Below, piece after piece: positions 42,075-50,744 of a stretch of 64,000 nt of DNA (position 1 is its first letter; every line of letters starts with the position of its first letter). Source of the stretch: Streptomyces sp. NBC_01429 (GTDB lineage Bacteria; Actinomycetota; Actinomycetes; Streptomycetales; Streptomycetaceae). Location of the stretch: assembly GCF_036231945.1 (NCBI RefSeq), contig NZ_CP109599.1:5669501-5733500 (forward strand). Reading direction: 5' to 3'. The translations under genes and the position numbers were made by a program. The notes beneath the pieces were generated by a model, which ran no database searches, had not been told where the DNA came from, and was given only the letters and a program-made list of their open reading frames with translations.

Positions 42075-43127
42075 ATGTCTCTCTCCGTGTCCGTGCGACG
42101 CCGTGGCACCGCCGCCGTCGTCGCGTTCGTCTCCGCGCTCAGTCTCGCGGCCTGCGGCGCCGGGGACTCCTCCGGCGACGGCTCCGGCGCGTCCGGCGAC
42201 AGCGGCGGCAAGAAGGCCGCCGTCGCCACCGGGGGCAAGGACTTCGCCGACGCGGCGAAGAAGACGGCGGCGTACGGGACGGACGCCGGACCGGGGCGGT
42301 TCCCGCGCACGATCACGCACGCCATGGGGAAGACGGTGCTGGAGAAGCGCCCGGAGCGGGTCGTCGTGCTGGACGTGGGCGAGCTCGACAACGTCGTGTC
42401 CCTGGGCGTCGAGCCGGTCGGATACGCCCCGACCGAGGGTGACGCGTCCCTGCCCGGCTACCTGAAGAAGGGCGCGGGCAGCCCCGCGAACGTCGGCACC
42501 ATCAACAACCTCAACCTCGAAGCCGTCGCGGCCCTCAAGCCCGACCTCATCCTCGGCAGCCAGCTGCGCGCGGCCGACAAGTACAAGGCGCTCTCGGCGA
42601 TCGCCCCGACGGTCTTCTCCATCCGGCCCGGCTTCACCTGGAAGGAGAACTACCTCCTCAACGCCCAGGCGCTGGACCGCACCGCCGAGGCGAAGGCGCG
42701 CCTCGCCGCGTACGACAAGAAGGCCGCCGCGCTCGGCGCCGACCTCGGGCCCGACAAGCCGACCGTGTCGATGGTGCGTTACATGCCGGACCGGCTGCGG
42801 CTGTACGCCAAGGCGTCCTTCATCGGCACGATCCTCGAAGACGTCGGCCTGCCGAGGCCCGCGAACCAGCGGGTCGACGACCTCGCCGTGGAGATCAGCC
42901 CGGAGCGGATCGACGACGCCGACGCGGACTGGATCTTCACCGGTGTGTACGGCGACCCGGCGAAGACCCAGCGCGACAGCGCGCGTTCGAACCCGCTGTG
43001 GAAGAACCTGAAGGCGGTCAGGGCCGGTCACGCGAAGGACGTACCGGACGAGACCTGGTACCTGGGTCTCGGCGTGACGGCGGCGGACCTGGTGCTGGAC
43101 GATCTGCGGCGCGATCTCGTCAAGTAG
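42075..43127 (+). CDS. iron-siderophore ABC transporter substrate-binding lipoprotein
   Basis: This 350-residue protein has a lipoprotein signal (VVAFVSALSLAACGAG; Cys is the anchor), a Gly/Ser-rich spacer and a class III (FecB/FeuA-type) binding fold. Its markers are PERVVVLDVGELDNVVSLGV, VGTINNLNLEAVAALKPDLI and APTVFSIRPGFTWKENYLLN. ATG at 42075 follows AGGAG. The family binds ferric siderophores or haem outside the cell and hands them to a FecCD-type permease. No permease or ATPase gene is next to it, so it must share one encoded elsewhere. A probable iron box upstream supports iron-controlled expression. Confidence 0.87.
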   Translation: MSLSVSVRRRGTAAVVAFVSALSLAACGAGDSSGDGSGASGDSGGKKAAVATGGKDFADAAKKTAAYGTDAGPGRFPRTITHAMGKTVLEKRPERVVVLDVGELDNVVSLGVEPVGYAPTEGDASLPGYLKKGAGSPANVGTINNLNLEAVAALKPDLILGSQLRAADKYKALSAIAPTVFSIRPGFTWKENYLLNAQALDRTAEAKARLAAYDKKAAALGADLGPDKPTVSMVRYMPDRLRLYAKASFIGTILEDVGLPRPANQRVDDLAVEISPERIDDADADWIFTGVYGDPAKTQRDSARSNPLWKNLKAVRAGHAKDVPDETWYLGLGVTAADLVLDDLRRDLVK

Positions 43128-43149
43128 GGCCTCTCTCGTCGCGCGGGCC

Positions 43150-43272
43150 CTTTCCCTTTGCGTGGACTCTTCGTACGGGCCCCTTTGCGCGGGCCCTTCG
43201 CACGGGCTCCTTTGCGCGGGCCCCTTCGCACGGACCCCTTCGCACGGACCCCTTCGCACGGGCCGTGCACAG
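43150..43272. repeat. tandem GC-rich repeats between two genes
   Basis: A 14-base unit near CGGACCCCTTCGCA is repeated, cleanly three times (about 43218-43260) and in degenerate forms before that (TTTGCGCGGGCCC, CTTCGCACGGGC). It separates the siderophore-binding protein gene from the Nif3 gene; the 270-base gap has no other visible feature. Confidence 0.7.
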
Positions 43273-43397
43273 CGGCCCTCCGCCCCCGGGCCGGTGCCGC
43301 CCCCGGCCCGCCCGGGGGCGGCCTCCCGCCGATCGCCGCGATGCGGGCCCTCCCGCCCATGGCGGGCCGGGCACGGGCGGCAGGTAGCCTTTGAGGC

Positions 43398-44306
43398 GTG
43401 CCCCCTGTCCCCGCCGTCCCCGCCACGCCGTCCGCCCCCTCCGCGCCCCGGCTGTCCGAGGTCATCGACGCGCTCGACGCCCTCTGGCCGCCCGAGCGGG
43501 CCGAACAGTGGGATGCCGTCGGTACGGTCTGCGGCGACCCCGACGCCCCGGTGACCCGGGTGCTGTTCGCCGTCGACCCCGTCCAGGACATCGCCGACGA
43601 GGCCCTGAAGCTCGGCGCCCAGCTGATCGTCACCCACCACCCGCTCTATCTGCGCGGTACGACGACGGTCGCGGCCTCCACCTTCAAGGGCCGCGTCGTG
43701 CACACCCTCATCCAGCACGGCGTCGCGCTGCACGTCGCGCACACCAACGCCGACTCCGCCGACCCCGGTGTCTCCGACGCCCTCGCCGGCGCGCTCGACC
43801 TGCGGGTGCTGGGGCCCCTCGTACCCGACCCCACGGATCCGGCGGGACGGCGCGGCCTCGGCCGGATCTGCGAGCCGCCGTCACCCGTCACCCTCCGGGA
43901 CTTCGCCGCCCGCGTCGCCCACCGCCTCCCCGCCACCGCGCAGGGCGTACGGATCGCGGGCGACCCGGACGCCCTCGTCCGTACCGTCGCGGTCAGCGGC
44001 GGCTCCGGCGACAGCCTCTTCGAACACGTACGTGCGGCGGGCGTGGACGCGTTCCTCACCGCCGACCTGCGCCACCACCCGGTCTCCGAGGCGACCCAGC
44101 ACAGCCCGCTCGGACTGGTCGACGCCGCGCACTGGGCCACCGAGTGGCCCTGGTGCGAGCAGGCCGCCGCCCAGCTCGACGAGATCTCCGACCGCCACGG
44201 GTGGGACCTGCGCGTCCATGTCTCCAGGACGGTCACCGACCCCTGGTCGGCCCACCACGCATCCTCCGTCCCTTCCTCACCTTCCTCTTCAGGAGCCCCC
44301 AACTGA
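43398..44306 (+). CDS. Nif3-like dinuclear metal centre protein
   Basis: This 302-residue protein is of the Nif3/YbgI family. The metal-ligand motifs are present: THHPLYLRG near residue 77, VAHTNAD near 114 and, late in the sequence, TADLRHHPVSEA and LGLVDAAHWATE. The family forms toroidal hexamers with two metal ions; proposed roles include GTP cyclohydrolase-like hydrolysis, but its true substrate is unsettled. GTG at 43398 begins a three-gene operon conserved in actinobacteria (Rv2230c-Rv2229c-Rv2228c in M. tuberculosis). A Ser/Pro tail ends in a stop overlapping the next gene. Confidence 0.9.
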   Translation: MPPVPAVPATPSAPSAPRLSEVIDALDALWPPERAEQWDAVGTVCGDPDAPVTRVLFAVDPVQDIADEALKLGAQLIVTHHPLYLRGTTTVAASTFKGRVVHTLIQHGVALHVAHTNADSADPGVSDALAGALDLRVLGPLVPDPTDPAGRRGLGRICEPPSPVTLRDFAARVAHRLPATAQGVRIAGDPDALVRTVAVSGGSGDSLFEHVRAAGVDAFLTADLRHHPVSEATQHSPLGLVDAAHWATEWPWCEQAAAQLDEISDRHGWDLRVHVSRTVTDPWSAHHASSVPSSPSSSGAPN

Positions 44307-45046
44307 ACGCCGCGCCCGCCGACCAGATCCGACTCCTCGACGTCCAGGCCCTCGACGTACGACTGTCGCAGCTCGACCACAAGCGCACCTCGCTGCCCGA
44401 GCACGCCGAGATCGAGTCCCTCACCAAGGACCTCGCCCAACTGCGCGACCTGCTCGTCGCCTCGCAGACCGAGGAGAGCGACACCGCCCGCGAGCAGACC
44501 AAGGCGGAGCAGGACGTCGACCAGGTGCGCCAGCGCGCCGTCCGCGACCAGCAGCGGCTGGACTCCGGCACGGTCACCTCGTCCAAGGACCTGGAGAACC
44601 TCCAGCGCGAGATCGTCTCCCTCGCCAAGCGCCAGGGCGACCTGGAGGACGTCGTCCTCGAAGTCATGGAGCGCCGCGAGTCCGCGCAGGAGCGGGTCAC
44701 CGAGCTGACGGAACGTGTCTCCGCCGTCCAGGCCAAGGCCGACGACGCGGCGGCGCGCCGTGACACCGCCGTCAAGGGGTTCGACGACGAGGCCGCCACC
44801 GTGACCAAGGAGCGCGAGCTGGTGGCCGCCTCCGTACCGGCCGATCTGCTCAAGCTGTACGAGAAGCTCCGCGTCAAGGAGGGCGGGGTGGGCGCGGCCC
44901 GCCTCTACCAGCGCCGCTGCGAGGGCTGCCGGCTGGAGCTGAACGTCACCGAGCTGAACGACGTCAGGTCGGCCGCCCGGGACACCGTGCTGCGCTGCGA
45001 GAACTGCCATCGCATCCTGGTCCGTACCTCCGACTCGGGTCTGTGA
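44303..45046 (+). CDS. coiled-coil zinc-ribbon protein (Rv2229c-like)
   Basis: This 247-residue protein probably starts at CTG 44303, in a CTGA overlap with the Nif3 stop and with AGGAG upstream; no ATG or GTG fits as well. Residues about 10-180 form a long coiled coil (LDVQALDVRLSQLDHKR, NLQREIVSLAKRQGDLED, RVTELTERVSAVQAKADD). A C-terminal zinc ribbon follows, with cysteine pairs CEGC and CENCH. The middle gene of the conserved operon, it is thought to be an RNA- or protein-binding adaptor. The rare CTG start is notable. Confidence 0.88.
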   Translation: MNAAPADQIRLLDVQALDVRLSQLDHKRTSLPEHAEIESLTKDLAQLRDLLVASQTEESDTAREQTKAEQDVDQVRQRAVRDQQRLDSGTVTSSKDLENLQREIVSLAKRQGDLEDVVLEVMERRESAQERVTELTERVSAVQAKADDAAARRDTAVKGFDDEAATVTKERELVAASVPADLLKLYEKLRVKEGGVGAARLYQRRCEGCRLELNVTELNDVRSAARDTVLRCENCHRILVRTSDSGL

Positions 45047-45056
45047 GCGGACGCCG

Positions 45057-46310
45057 ATGCCCGATCCCACGTTCGTGGTCGAGGCCGACGGCGGCTCCCG
45101 GGGAAACCCGGGACCGGCCGGATACGGCGCTGTCGTACTGGACCCGGTGACCGGTGAACCGCTCGCTGAGGCCGCCGAGTACATCGGGGTCGCCACGAAC
45201 AACGTCGCCGAGTACAAGGGCCTGATCGCGGGCCTCAAGGCCGCCAGGGCGCTGGACCCGGGCGCGCGGGTACGGGTGCGGATGGACTCCAAGCTCGTCG
45301 TCGAGCAGATGTCGGGGCGCTGGAAGATCAAGCACCCGGACATGAGGCCGCTCGCCGCCGAGGCGGCGCGGATCCTGCCGGCGGCGCAGGTCACGTACGA
45401 GTGGATCCCCCGCGAGCGGAACAAGCACGCGGACCGGCTGGCCAACGAGGCGATGGACGCGGGCAAGAGGGGCGGGCAGTGGGAGCCGTCGGCGTCCACG
45501 GCCGCCCTGGACGCCTCCGCGGCGAGGGCCGCCGGCGCGTCCGGTGTCCCGGCGACGTCGGCCCCGACGGCCGGAGCGCCTTCCGTGTCCGAGCCCTCCG
45601 AGCACGCAGCGCCCGCCACGCCCCCCGCACCCGCCGTGGGCGGGACCGAGACCGAGTCGGCCGGCTGGGGTTCCTCCGCCGACCTCGGCGCGCCCACCAC
45701 CTTCGTCCTGCTGCGGCACGGCGAGACGGCGCTCACCCCGTCGAAGCGCTTCTCCGGCAGCGGCGGCACCGACCCCGAACTGTCGGCGATCGGCCGCGGG
45801 CAGGCCGAGGCGGTCGCCGCCGCGATGGCCGCGCGCGGCACGATCCAGGACATCGTCTCCTCCCCGCTGAAGCGCTGCCGCGAGACGGCCGGGGCCGTGG
45901 CGGCGAGGCTCGGCCTGGAGGTGGTGATCGAGGAAGGGCTGCGCGAGACGGACTTCGGCGCCTGGGAGGGGATGTCCTTCGCCGAGGTGCGCGAGCGCTA
46001 CCCGGACGACGTGAACGCCTGGCTCGCCTCGCCCTCCGTCGCGCCGACCGGCGGCGGTGAGAGCTTCGAGACCGTCGGCCGCCGGGTGGCGCGGGCCCGC
46101 GACCAGCTGCTGGAGCGCTACCGGGGCCGGACGGTCCTGCTGGTCACGCACGTCACCCCGGTGAAGGAGCTGGTACGGCTGGCCCTGGGCGCGCCGCCCG
46201 AGTCGCTGTTCCGGATGGAGCTGTCGGCGGCCTCGGTGTCGGTCGTGGCGTACTACGCGGACGGCAACGCGTCGTTGCGGCTGCTGAACGAGACGTCCGC
46301 GCTGCGCTGA
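45057..46310 (+). CDS. bifunctional RNase H / histidine phosphatase (Rv2228c-like)
   Basis: This 417-residue protein has two enzymes. Residues 1-135 are RNase HI: acidic ligands in VEADGGSRGNPGPAGYG, NNVAEYKGL, RMDSKLVVEQ and NKHADRLANEA. A disordered Ala/Pro linker of about 75 residues follows. Residues about 215-417 are a CobC-like histidine phosphatase, with the RHG motif FVLLRHGE, SSPLKRCRET and THVTPVKELVRL. In M. tuberculosis the homologue cuts RNA-DNA hybrids and dephosphorylates alpha-ribazole phosphate for cobalamin synthesis. All catalytic residues are visible here. It ends the operon before a strong hairpin. Confidence 0.93.
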   Translation: MPDPTFVVEADGGSRGNPGPAGYGAVVLDPVTGEPLAEAAEYIGVATNNVAEYKGLIAGLKAARALDPGARVRVRMDSKLVVEQMSGRWKIKHPDMRPLAAEAARILPAAQVTYEWIPRERNKHADRLANEAMDAGKRGGQWEPSASTAALDASAARAAGASGVPATSAPTAGAPSVSEPSEHAAPATPPAPAVGGTETESAGWGSSADLGAPTTFVLLRHGETALTPSKRFSGSGGTDPELSAIGRGQAEAVAAAMAARGTIQDIVSSPLKRCRETAGAVAARLGLEVVIEEGLRETDFGAWEGMSFAEVRERYPDDVNAWLASPSVAPTGGGESFETVGRRVARARDQLLERYRGRTVLLVTHVTPVKELVRLALGAPPESLFRMELSAASVSVVAYYADGNASLRLLNETSALR

Positions 46311-46340
46311 ACGAGGCGTCCCAACTGCGCTGACGGCGGC

Positions 46341-46376
46341 GGCTGTCCGGGATCCGGCACCGGATCCCGGACAGCC
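46341..46376. terminator. 17-bp perfect hairpin between convergent genes
   Basis: Perfect 17-base arms (46341-46357 and 46360-46376) flank CA, between the RNase H stop and the aldolase stop on the other strand. It should terminate both transcripts. Confidence 0.88.
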
Positions 46377-46400
46377 CCTCGAAGATGGTGGGGGACGGGC

Positions 46401-47018
46401 CTACTCGCGCAGCGCCGACGCCTCGCGCGCCAGCGACTCGACCCGCGCCCAGTCCTTCGCCGCCAGCGCCTCCGGCGGCAGCATCCACGTACCGCCGACG
46501 CAGCCCACGTTCGGGAGCGACAGGTAGGATGGGGCCTTCGCCGCCGAAATGCCGCCCGTGGGGCAGAACCGGGCCGCGGGCAGCGGGCCGGCCAGGGACT
46601 TGAGATAGGCGGGGCCGCCCGCCGCCTCCGCCGGGAAGAACTTCAGCTCCGTCACCCCGCGCTCCAGCAGCGCCACGACCTCCGACGTCGTCGACACCCC
46701 GGGCAGGAACGGTACGCCGCTGTCGCGCATCGCCGTCAGCAGCGTGTCCGTCCAGCCGGGGCTGACCAGGAAGCGCGCGCCCGCCGTCACCGCGTCGGTC
46801 ACCGCGTCGGGCGTGAGCACCGTCCCCGCGCCGACCACCGCCTCCGGCACCTCGGCGGCGATGGCGCGGATCGCGTCCAGCGCGGCCGGCGTCCGCAGCG
46901 TCACCTCGATCGCGGGCAGCCCGCCGGCGACCAGCGCGCGGGCGAGGGGAGCGGCGTCGGCCGCGTCATCGAGGACGACGACGGGAATCACGGGGGCGAG
47001 GTCCAGCACGGAGGTCAT
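46401..47018 (-). CDS. eda: 2-keto-3-deoxy-6-phosphogluconate (KDPG) / 4-hydroxy-2-oxoglutarate aldolase
   Basis: This 205-residue class I aldolase is a TIM barrel. Family motifs are PAIEVTLRTPAALDAIRAIA (Glu near residue 43) and VGAGTVLTPD. The Schiff-base lysine lies in ELKFFPAEAAGG near residue 130, followed by RFCPTGGI. It splits KDPG into pyruvate and glyceraldehyde 3-phosphate. No Entner-Doudoroff dehydratase is adjacent, so it probably serves sugar-acid breakdown in general. ATG 47018 is preferred; ATG 47027 has its ribosome site too close. Confidence 0.92.
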   Translation of the reverse strand: MTSVLDLAPVIPVVVLDDAADAAPLARALVAGGLPAIEVTLRTPAALDAIRAIAAEVPEAVVGAGTVLTPDAVTDAVTAGARFLVSPGWTDTLLTAMRDSGVPFLPGVSTTSEVVALLERGVTELKFFPAEAAGGPAYLKSLAGPLPAARFCPTGGISAAKAPSYLSLPNVGCVGGTWMLPPEALAAKDWARVESLAREASALRE

Positions 47019-47097
47019 GGCGCACATCCTGCCGGGCGAAGGCAGGGTGCGCAATGCCCGTTGCGCACAGTGCAACGCGGGTGATCGGCGTGGGTGA

Positions 47098-47904
47098 TCA
47101 GTGCAGCTCCGAGACCACCACGTCCAGCGCCCAGGGCCGGTCCGCCCGCCCCGGATCCCGCGCCTCGACCGTGTACCCCAGCTCCCGTACCGCCTCGACC
47201 AGCTCCGCCGGGCGGCGCGGCGCGACACCTGCCGTCAGCAGCTCCCGTACCAGCCGGCCCTTCGTCGCCTTGTTGAAGTGGCTGACCACCGACCGCTTCT
47301 CCGCCCCGGTCGCCGGGTCGATCCGCGCGTGCAGCACCCGTACCGTCGCCGTACGCCCGGCCAGCTCGCCCTTCGGCTTCCACGCCGCCGCGTACGCGGC
47401 CGAGCGCAGGTCCAGCACCGTCCCCCCGCCCGCCGCCTCCGGCAGCACCGACTCCATCGACGCGCGCCAGTGGGCGCCGAGCGCCCCGAGCCCCGGCAGC
47501 TTGACCCCCATCGAGCAGCGGTACGACGGGATCCGGTCGCCCACCCGCACCGCGCCCCACAGCCCGGAGAAGACCAGCAGCGACGCCCCCGCCCGGCGGC
47601 GCGCCGCTGCGTCGAGGCCCGCCAGGTCCAGCGCGTCGTACAGCACGCCGGTGTAGATCTCCCCGGCCGTCCGCGTGCCCGCCGTGCGCAGCTCCACGTT
47701 CTTGGCGATCTCGCCCCGCAGTCCCTCGCTCAGCCCGAGCACCTGCCGCGCCTTCTCCTCGTCGGCCGCGCACAGCTCGACGAGTTCGTCCAGCACGGCG
47801 GCCCTGGCCCCGGCCAGCCCCGGCAGCGACAGCGACTCGGGCTTCAACGGCGCACCCCGCCCGGAAGGAGCCTTGCCTTCGGACGGCGGCAGCAGGACGA
47901 GCAC
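47098..47904 (-). CDS. yaaA: YaaA-family peroxide stress protein (UPF0246/DUF328)
   Basis: This 268-residue protein starts at GTG 47904 with AGGAG upstream. It begins VLVLLPPSEGKAPSG, the invariant YaaA N-terminus, and contains LLVFSGLWGAVRVGDRIPSY, RCSMGVKL and SVVSHFNKATKGRLVREL. The family limits free iron and protects DNA during peroxide stress in E. coli. Another start further upstream would only add low-complexity residues. It lies upstream of, and in the same direction as, the aldolase gene, with 79 bases between them. Confidence 0.9.
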   Translation of the reverse strand: MLVLLPPSEGKAPSGRGAPLKPESLSLPGLAGARAAVLDELVELCAADEEKARQVLGLSEGLRGEIAKNVELRTAGTRTAGEIYTGVLYDALDLAGLDAAARRRAGASLLVFSGLWGAVRVGDRIPSYRCSMGVKLPGLGALGAHWRASMESVLPEAAGGGTVLDLRSAAYAAAWKPKGELAGRTATVRVLHARIDPATGAEKRSVVSHFNKATKGRLVRELLTAGVAPRRPAELVEAVRELGYTVEARDPGRADRPWALDVVVSELH

Positions 47905-48066
47905 GGTGGTTCTCCTCGTACGACGCGATGGGGGCGCCGGGGCCGCGGGGGGCGGCACCGGCCGCGGGGGCCACGAAAAACCGCCCCGCGGCCAGGTTAG
48001 GCGACCGGCGGGCCCCCACCGGCCCGAGGCGTCCGGGCCCGCCCGCGCCGGGTAACATGACGACCA

Positions 48067-48478
48067 CGGCAGACGAGCCGGGCGGACGGCCGCGTCAAGA
48101 TCTTCGATCTTGCCGAGGAACGTCCGGGCTCCACACGGCAGGGTGGTGGGTAACGCCCACCCGGGGTGACCCGCGGGACAGTGCCACAGAAAACAGACCG
48201 CCGGGGATTTCGGTCCCCGGTAAGGGTGAAACGGTGGTGTAAGAGACCACCAGCGTCCGAGGTGACTCGGTCGGCTAGGTAAACCCCACCCGGAGCAAGG
48301 TCAAGAGGGGCCGTCGCGAGACGGCCCTGCGCGGACGTTCGAGGGCTGCCCGCCCGAGTCCGCGGGTAGACCGCACGAGGCCGGTGGCAACGCCGGCCCT
48401 AGATGGATGGCCGTCTCCCCGGCCGCCGCGAGGCAGCCGGGCGACAGAACCCGGCGTACAGCCCGACTCGTCTGCCGC
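48067..48478 (+). ncRNA. rnpB: RNase P RNA (type A)
   Basis: The 5' strand CGGCAGACGAG (48067) pairs with CTCGTCTGCCG (ending 48477) to form helix P1. Conserved regions follow the bacterial type A order: GAGGAACGTCCGGGCTCC near 48115, ACAGTGCCACAGAAAACAGA near 48178, AAGGGTGAAACGGTG near 48222 with GTAAGAGACCACC after it, and near the 3' end ACAGAACCCGGCGTACA. The molecule is the catalytic part of RNase P, which matures tRNA 5' ends. A terminator hairpin follows. The ends are estimated from P1 and may be off by a few bases. Confidence 0.95.
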
Positions 48479-48498
48479 CACTAGCGGTTTTGCTTGAG

Positions 48499-48532
48499 GG
48501 AAGGGCCTCCGACCTTCGTCGGAGGCCCTTCC
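48499..48532 (+). terminator. 15-bp perfect hairpin after rnpB
   Basis: Arms GGAAGGGCCTCCGAC and GTCGGAGGCCCTTCC enclose CTTC, followed by TGATCTTT, a partial U-tract. It ends the RNase P RNA transcript. Confidence 0.9.
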
Positions 48533-48604
48533 TGATCTTTCGGTGGCTTACTGCTTTGGGTAGCCGGTCCGGCTCCACACCGGAGCCGGACCCGTGTCAT
48601 GTCC

Positions 48605-50071
48605 TCAGCGTTGCAGTGTCAGGAGACCCGGACGGTAGGGCAGGAGTGGGTAGTCGCCGCCGGAGTTGGGGTTGCGGCCCTGGTAGAGCAGCTGGAGGTT
48701 GCAGGGGTCGACGGTCATGGTCTGATCGGGGCTGGTGCGGATCAGTTCGCCGTGGCTGATGTCGTTGGTCCAGTTGGCGCCGCTGTTGGCCTTGCCCGCG
48801 AAGGGGTTGTTCTCGGTCGTGGCCTGGGGCGTCCACGAGCCGTTCAGGCTCGTGGCCGTGAACGAGCGGAAGTAGCGGCCCTGCGAGCCGATCGCCTCGA
48901 CGATCATGAGGTAGCGGTTCTGGCCCTGAAGCTTGTAGACCTGCGGGGCCTCGAACAGGTTGTTCGTCGTGTCGCTCATGACCACGGTCGAGGTCGTGCC
49001 GAAGCTGCCCGGGAAGTTCCCGATCGGCATACTGGCCCGGTAGATCTTGCCGTTGTCGCCGGCGAAGAACAGGTACATGTTCGTCCCGTCACCGATGAGC
49101 GTCTGGTCGATCGGTCCTGTTCCGGAGCCGGAGATGCTTCCGGAGAAGAGCACCTGCTGGGACGACCAGCCATTCGGGTTGGTGGGGTCGCTCGACGTCC
49201 GGTAGGAGAAGGCGGTCCCGCCCCACTGGTAGGCGAGCACCCAGATGTTCTTCGGCGCGAAGTAGAAGAGCGTGGGCGCGACGGTGGGAGTCGACATCGT
49301 GTTCTGGCTTGCCGAGGCCATCTCCGACCAGTTGGTGAACAGGCCGAAGTTCATCGAACCCCAACTCGTCCCCGTGTCGTGCGTCGTCGCGTAGACGAGT
49401 TGCTTGCCGTTGTAGGGGACGACGGTGAAGTCCTTGAGCGAGACCCACCCCTGTTTGGGCTGCGCCAGCACGCCCGTTGATGTCCAGCGGTATGTCGACG
49501 GAAGGTCGCACGGGCCGGAGTTGTCGCCGCCGGCCTTGACGAGCTGCCACTGCTGGTTGGTGCCGCCCCAGTCGTCGTACTGGACGATGTTCGCGCTGTC
49601 GGTGGTTGAGGCGCCCTGTACTTCGAGGGCCTTGTTGCTGTGGCGCGAGATGAGCCTCACGTAGCCGTCCGAGCTGTCGGCCAGCCGCCACTGCTGGTTG
49701 GTGGCGTTCAGGTCGGTCCACTGGACGATCGAGCCGCCGTTCGCTGTGGACCAGTTGTGGACGTCCAGCACCTTGCCCGAGAGACGGGACTTGATGCGGT
49801 AGTAGCCGCCCCCGGCATCGACGAACTGCCACTGCTGCTGGTTCTGATCGTTCCTGGTCCACTGGGTGATGCGGGCGCCCTCGTCGGTCGCCATGTTGTA
49901 GACGTCCAGGGCCTTGCCGCTGTTGCGGTTGACCAGCACATACGAGGCGTTGGGGTCTACGGTCGCCGCGCCGGCGGGCTGGGCACCGAGGAAGGTGGCC
50001 ACAAGGAGCAAAGGCGCGAGGACGGCGAATAAGCGTCTTGTGCGGACCGGGGACGGGGGGTGAAACCACAT
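48605..50071 (-). CDS. secreted GH62 alpha-L-arabinofuranosidase with ricin-type lectin domain
   Basis: This 488-residue exported enzyme has a signal peptide at residues 1-36 (ends AGAA). Residues about 38-180 are a ricin B-type beta-trefoil with three QxW repeats (QQWQF, QQWRL, QQWQL), a carbohydrate-binding domain. Residues about 190-488 are GH62: STYRWTSTGVLAQPKQGWVS, LKDFTVVPYNGKQLVYATTH, PKNIWVLAYQWGG, IDQTLIGDGTNMYLFFAGDN and LFEAPQVYKLQ. GH62 enzymes remove arabinose side chains from xylan. The start ATG 50071 follows AAGGAGG. It is divergent from the GH10 xylanase and both share a palindrome-rich control region. Confidence 0.93.
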   Translation of the reverse strand: MWFHPPSPVRTRRLFAVLAPLLLVATFLGAQPAGAATVDPNASYVLVNRNSGKALDVYNMATDEGARITQWTRNDQNQQQWQFVDAGGGYYRIKSRLSGKVLDVHNWSTANGGSIVQWTDLNATNQQWRLADSSDGYVRLISRHSNKALEVQGASTTDSANIVQYDDWGGTNQQWQLVKAGGDNSGPCDLPSTYRWTSTGVLAQPKQGWVSLKDFTVVPYNGKQLVYATTHDTGTSWGSMNFGLFTNWSEMASASQNTMSTPTVAPTLFYFAPKNIWVLAYQWGGTAFSYRTSSDPTNPNGWSSQQVLFSGSISGSGTGPIDQTLIGDGTNMYLFFAGDNGKIYRASMPIGNFPGSFGTTSTVVMSDTTNNLFEAPQVYKLQGQNRYLMIVEAIGSQGRYFRSFTATSLNGSWTPQATTENNPFAGKANSGANWTNDISHGELIRTSPDQTMTVDPCNLQLLYQGRNPNSGGDYPLLPYRPGLLTLQR

Positions 50072-50166
50072 CAGGGGCCTCCTTCGGGGGCGGGGACGGG
50101 GACGACGGGGGCGAGGCGACCGCGATGAACCGCGGAGCGGCCGTGCCGGGGCACAGGAATCTGTTT

Positions 50167-50501
50167 CGAAAAAGTTTCGGATAGTTCTCGGTTCTTTGAC
50201 GCCACAAGCTAGGAATGCGGGGCCCTCCGGTCAAGGCCTGTCGCCGATCTGTCTACAAACAGCGCCTCCCCTTGGGGCTCGGCAAGCTACGCGCTGACCG
50301 GAAAACCCCCTGAAAACTCGTCCTGGCCGCGGCTCTACGGAGCCGCCGACGGCGACGCCGAGGGTCGTTGTCCGGCTCGGCGGGATTCAGAAATTTTCGG
50401 GCCCGGAACCGAAACTTCTTCTGCGCGGTGTATTGACGACCCATCGTCAACGCCTCAATCATCTCTGTCTGAGACACCGGCCATAGTTCGACATTTCGAA
50501 C
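50167..50501. promoter_or_regulatory. operator-like motifs between GH62 and GH10 genes
   Basis: Four signals lie in the divergent gap. CGAAAAAGTTTCG (50167-50179) is a CGAAA/TTTCG inverted repeat; on the other strand it extends to CCGAAACTTTTTCG. CCGAAACTTCTTC starts at 50410 on the plus strand. TTGACGA-CCCA-TCGTCAA (50433-50450) is a perfect inverted repeat, and so is GTTCGA-CATT-TCGAAC (50486-50501). CGAAA-TTTCG motifs are known at Streptomyces xylan genes, so they are probable repressor sites. The gap 50072-50744 holds no gene I can support. Confidence 0.55.
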
Positions 50502-50744
50502 GACGTTGGTCCTGCGCCACCCCGTTTCGTTCCGGTGAGGATCGCACCAGGGCATCCCGGCTCTTCGCACCGTGGGAGAGGCGCGCGACGCCGCGTGGCG
50601 GTCCCCCGGCTGAGCCGCGATGGAGGACCGGTGAATTCCTGCTGCTCGGGTTCCGGCCCGCTCCATCCGTCTGCCGCGCCGGAGCGGACGACGCGTTTCC
50701 CCGCGCTCGATCCCTTCCGTGATTCCTATCCTGGAGGCACCGTC

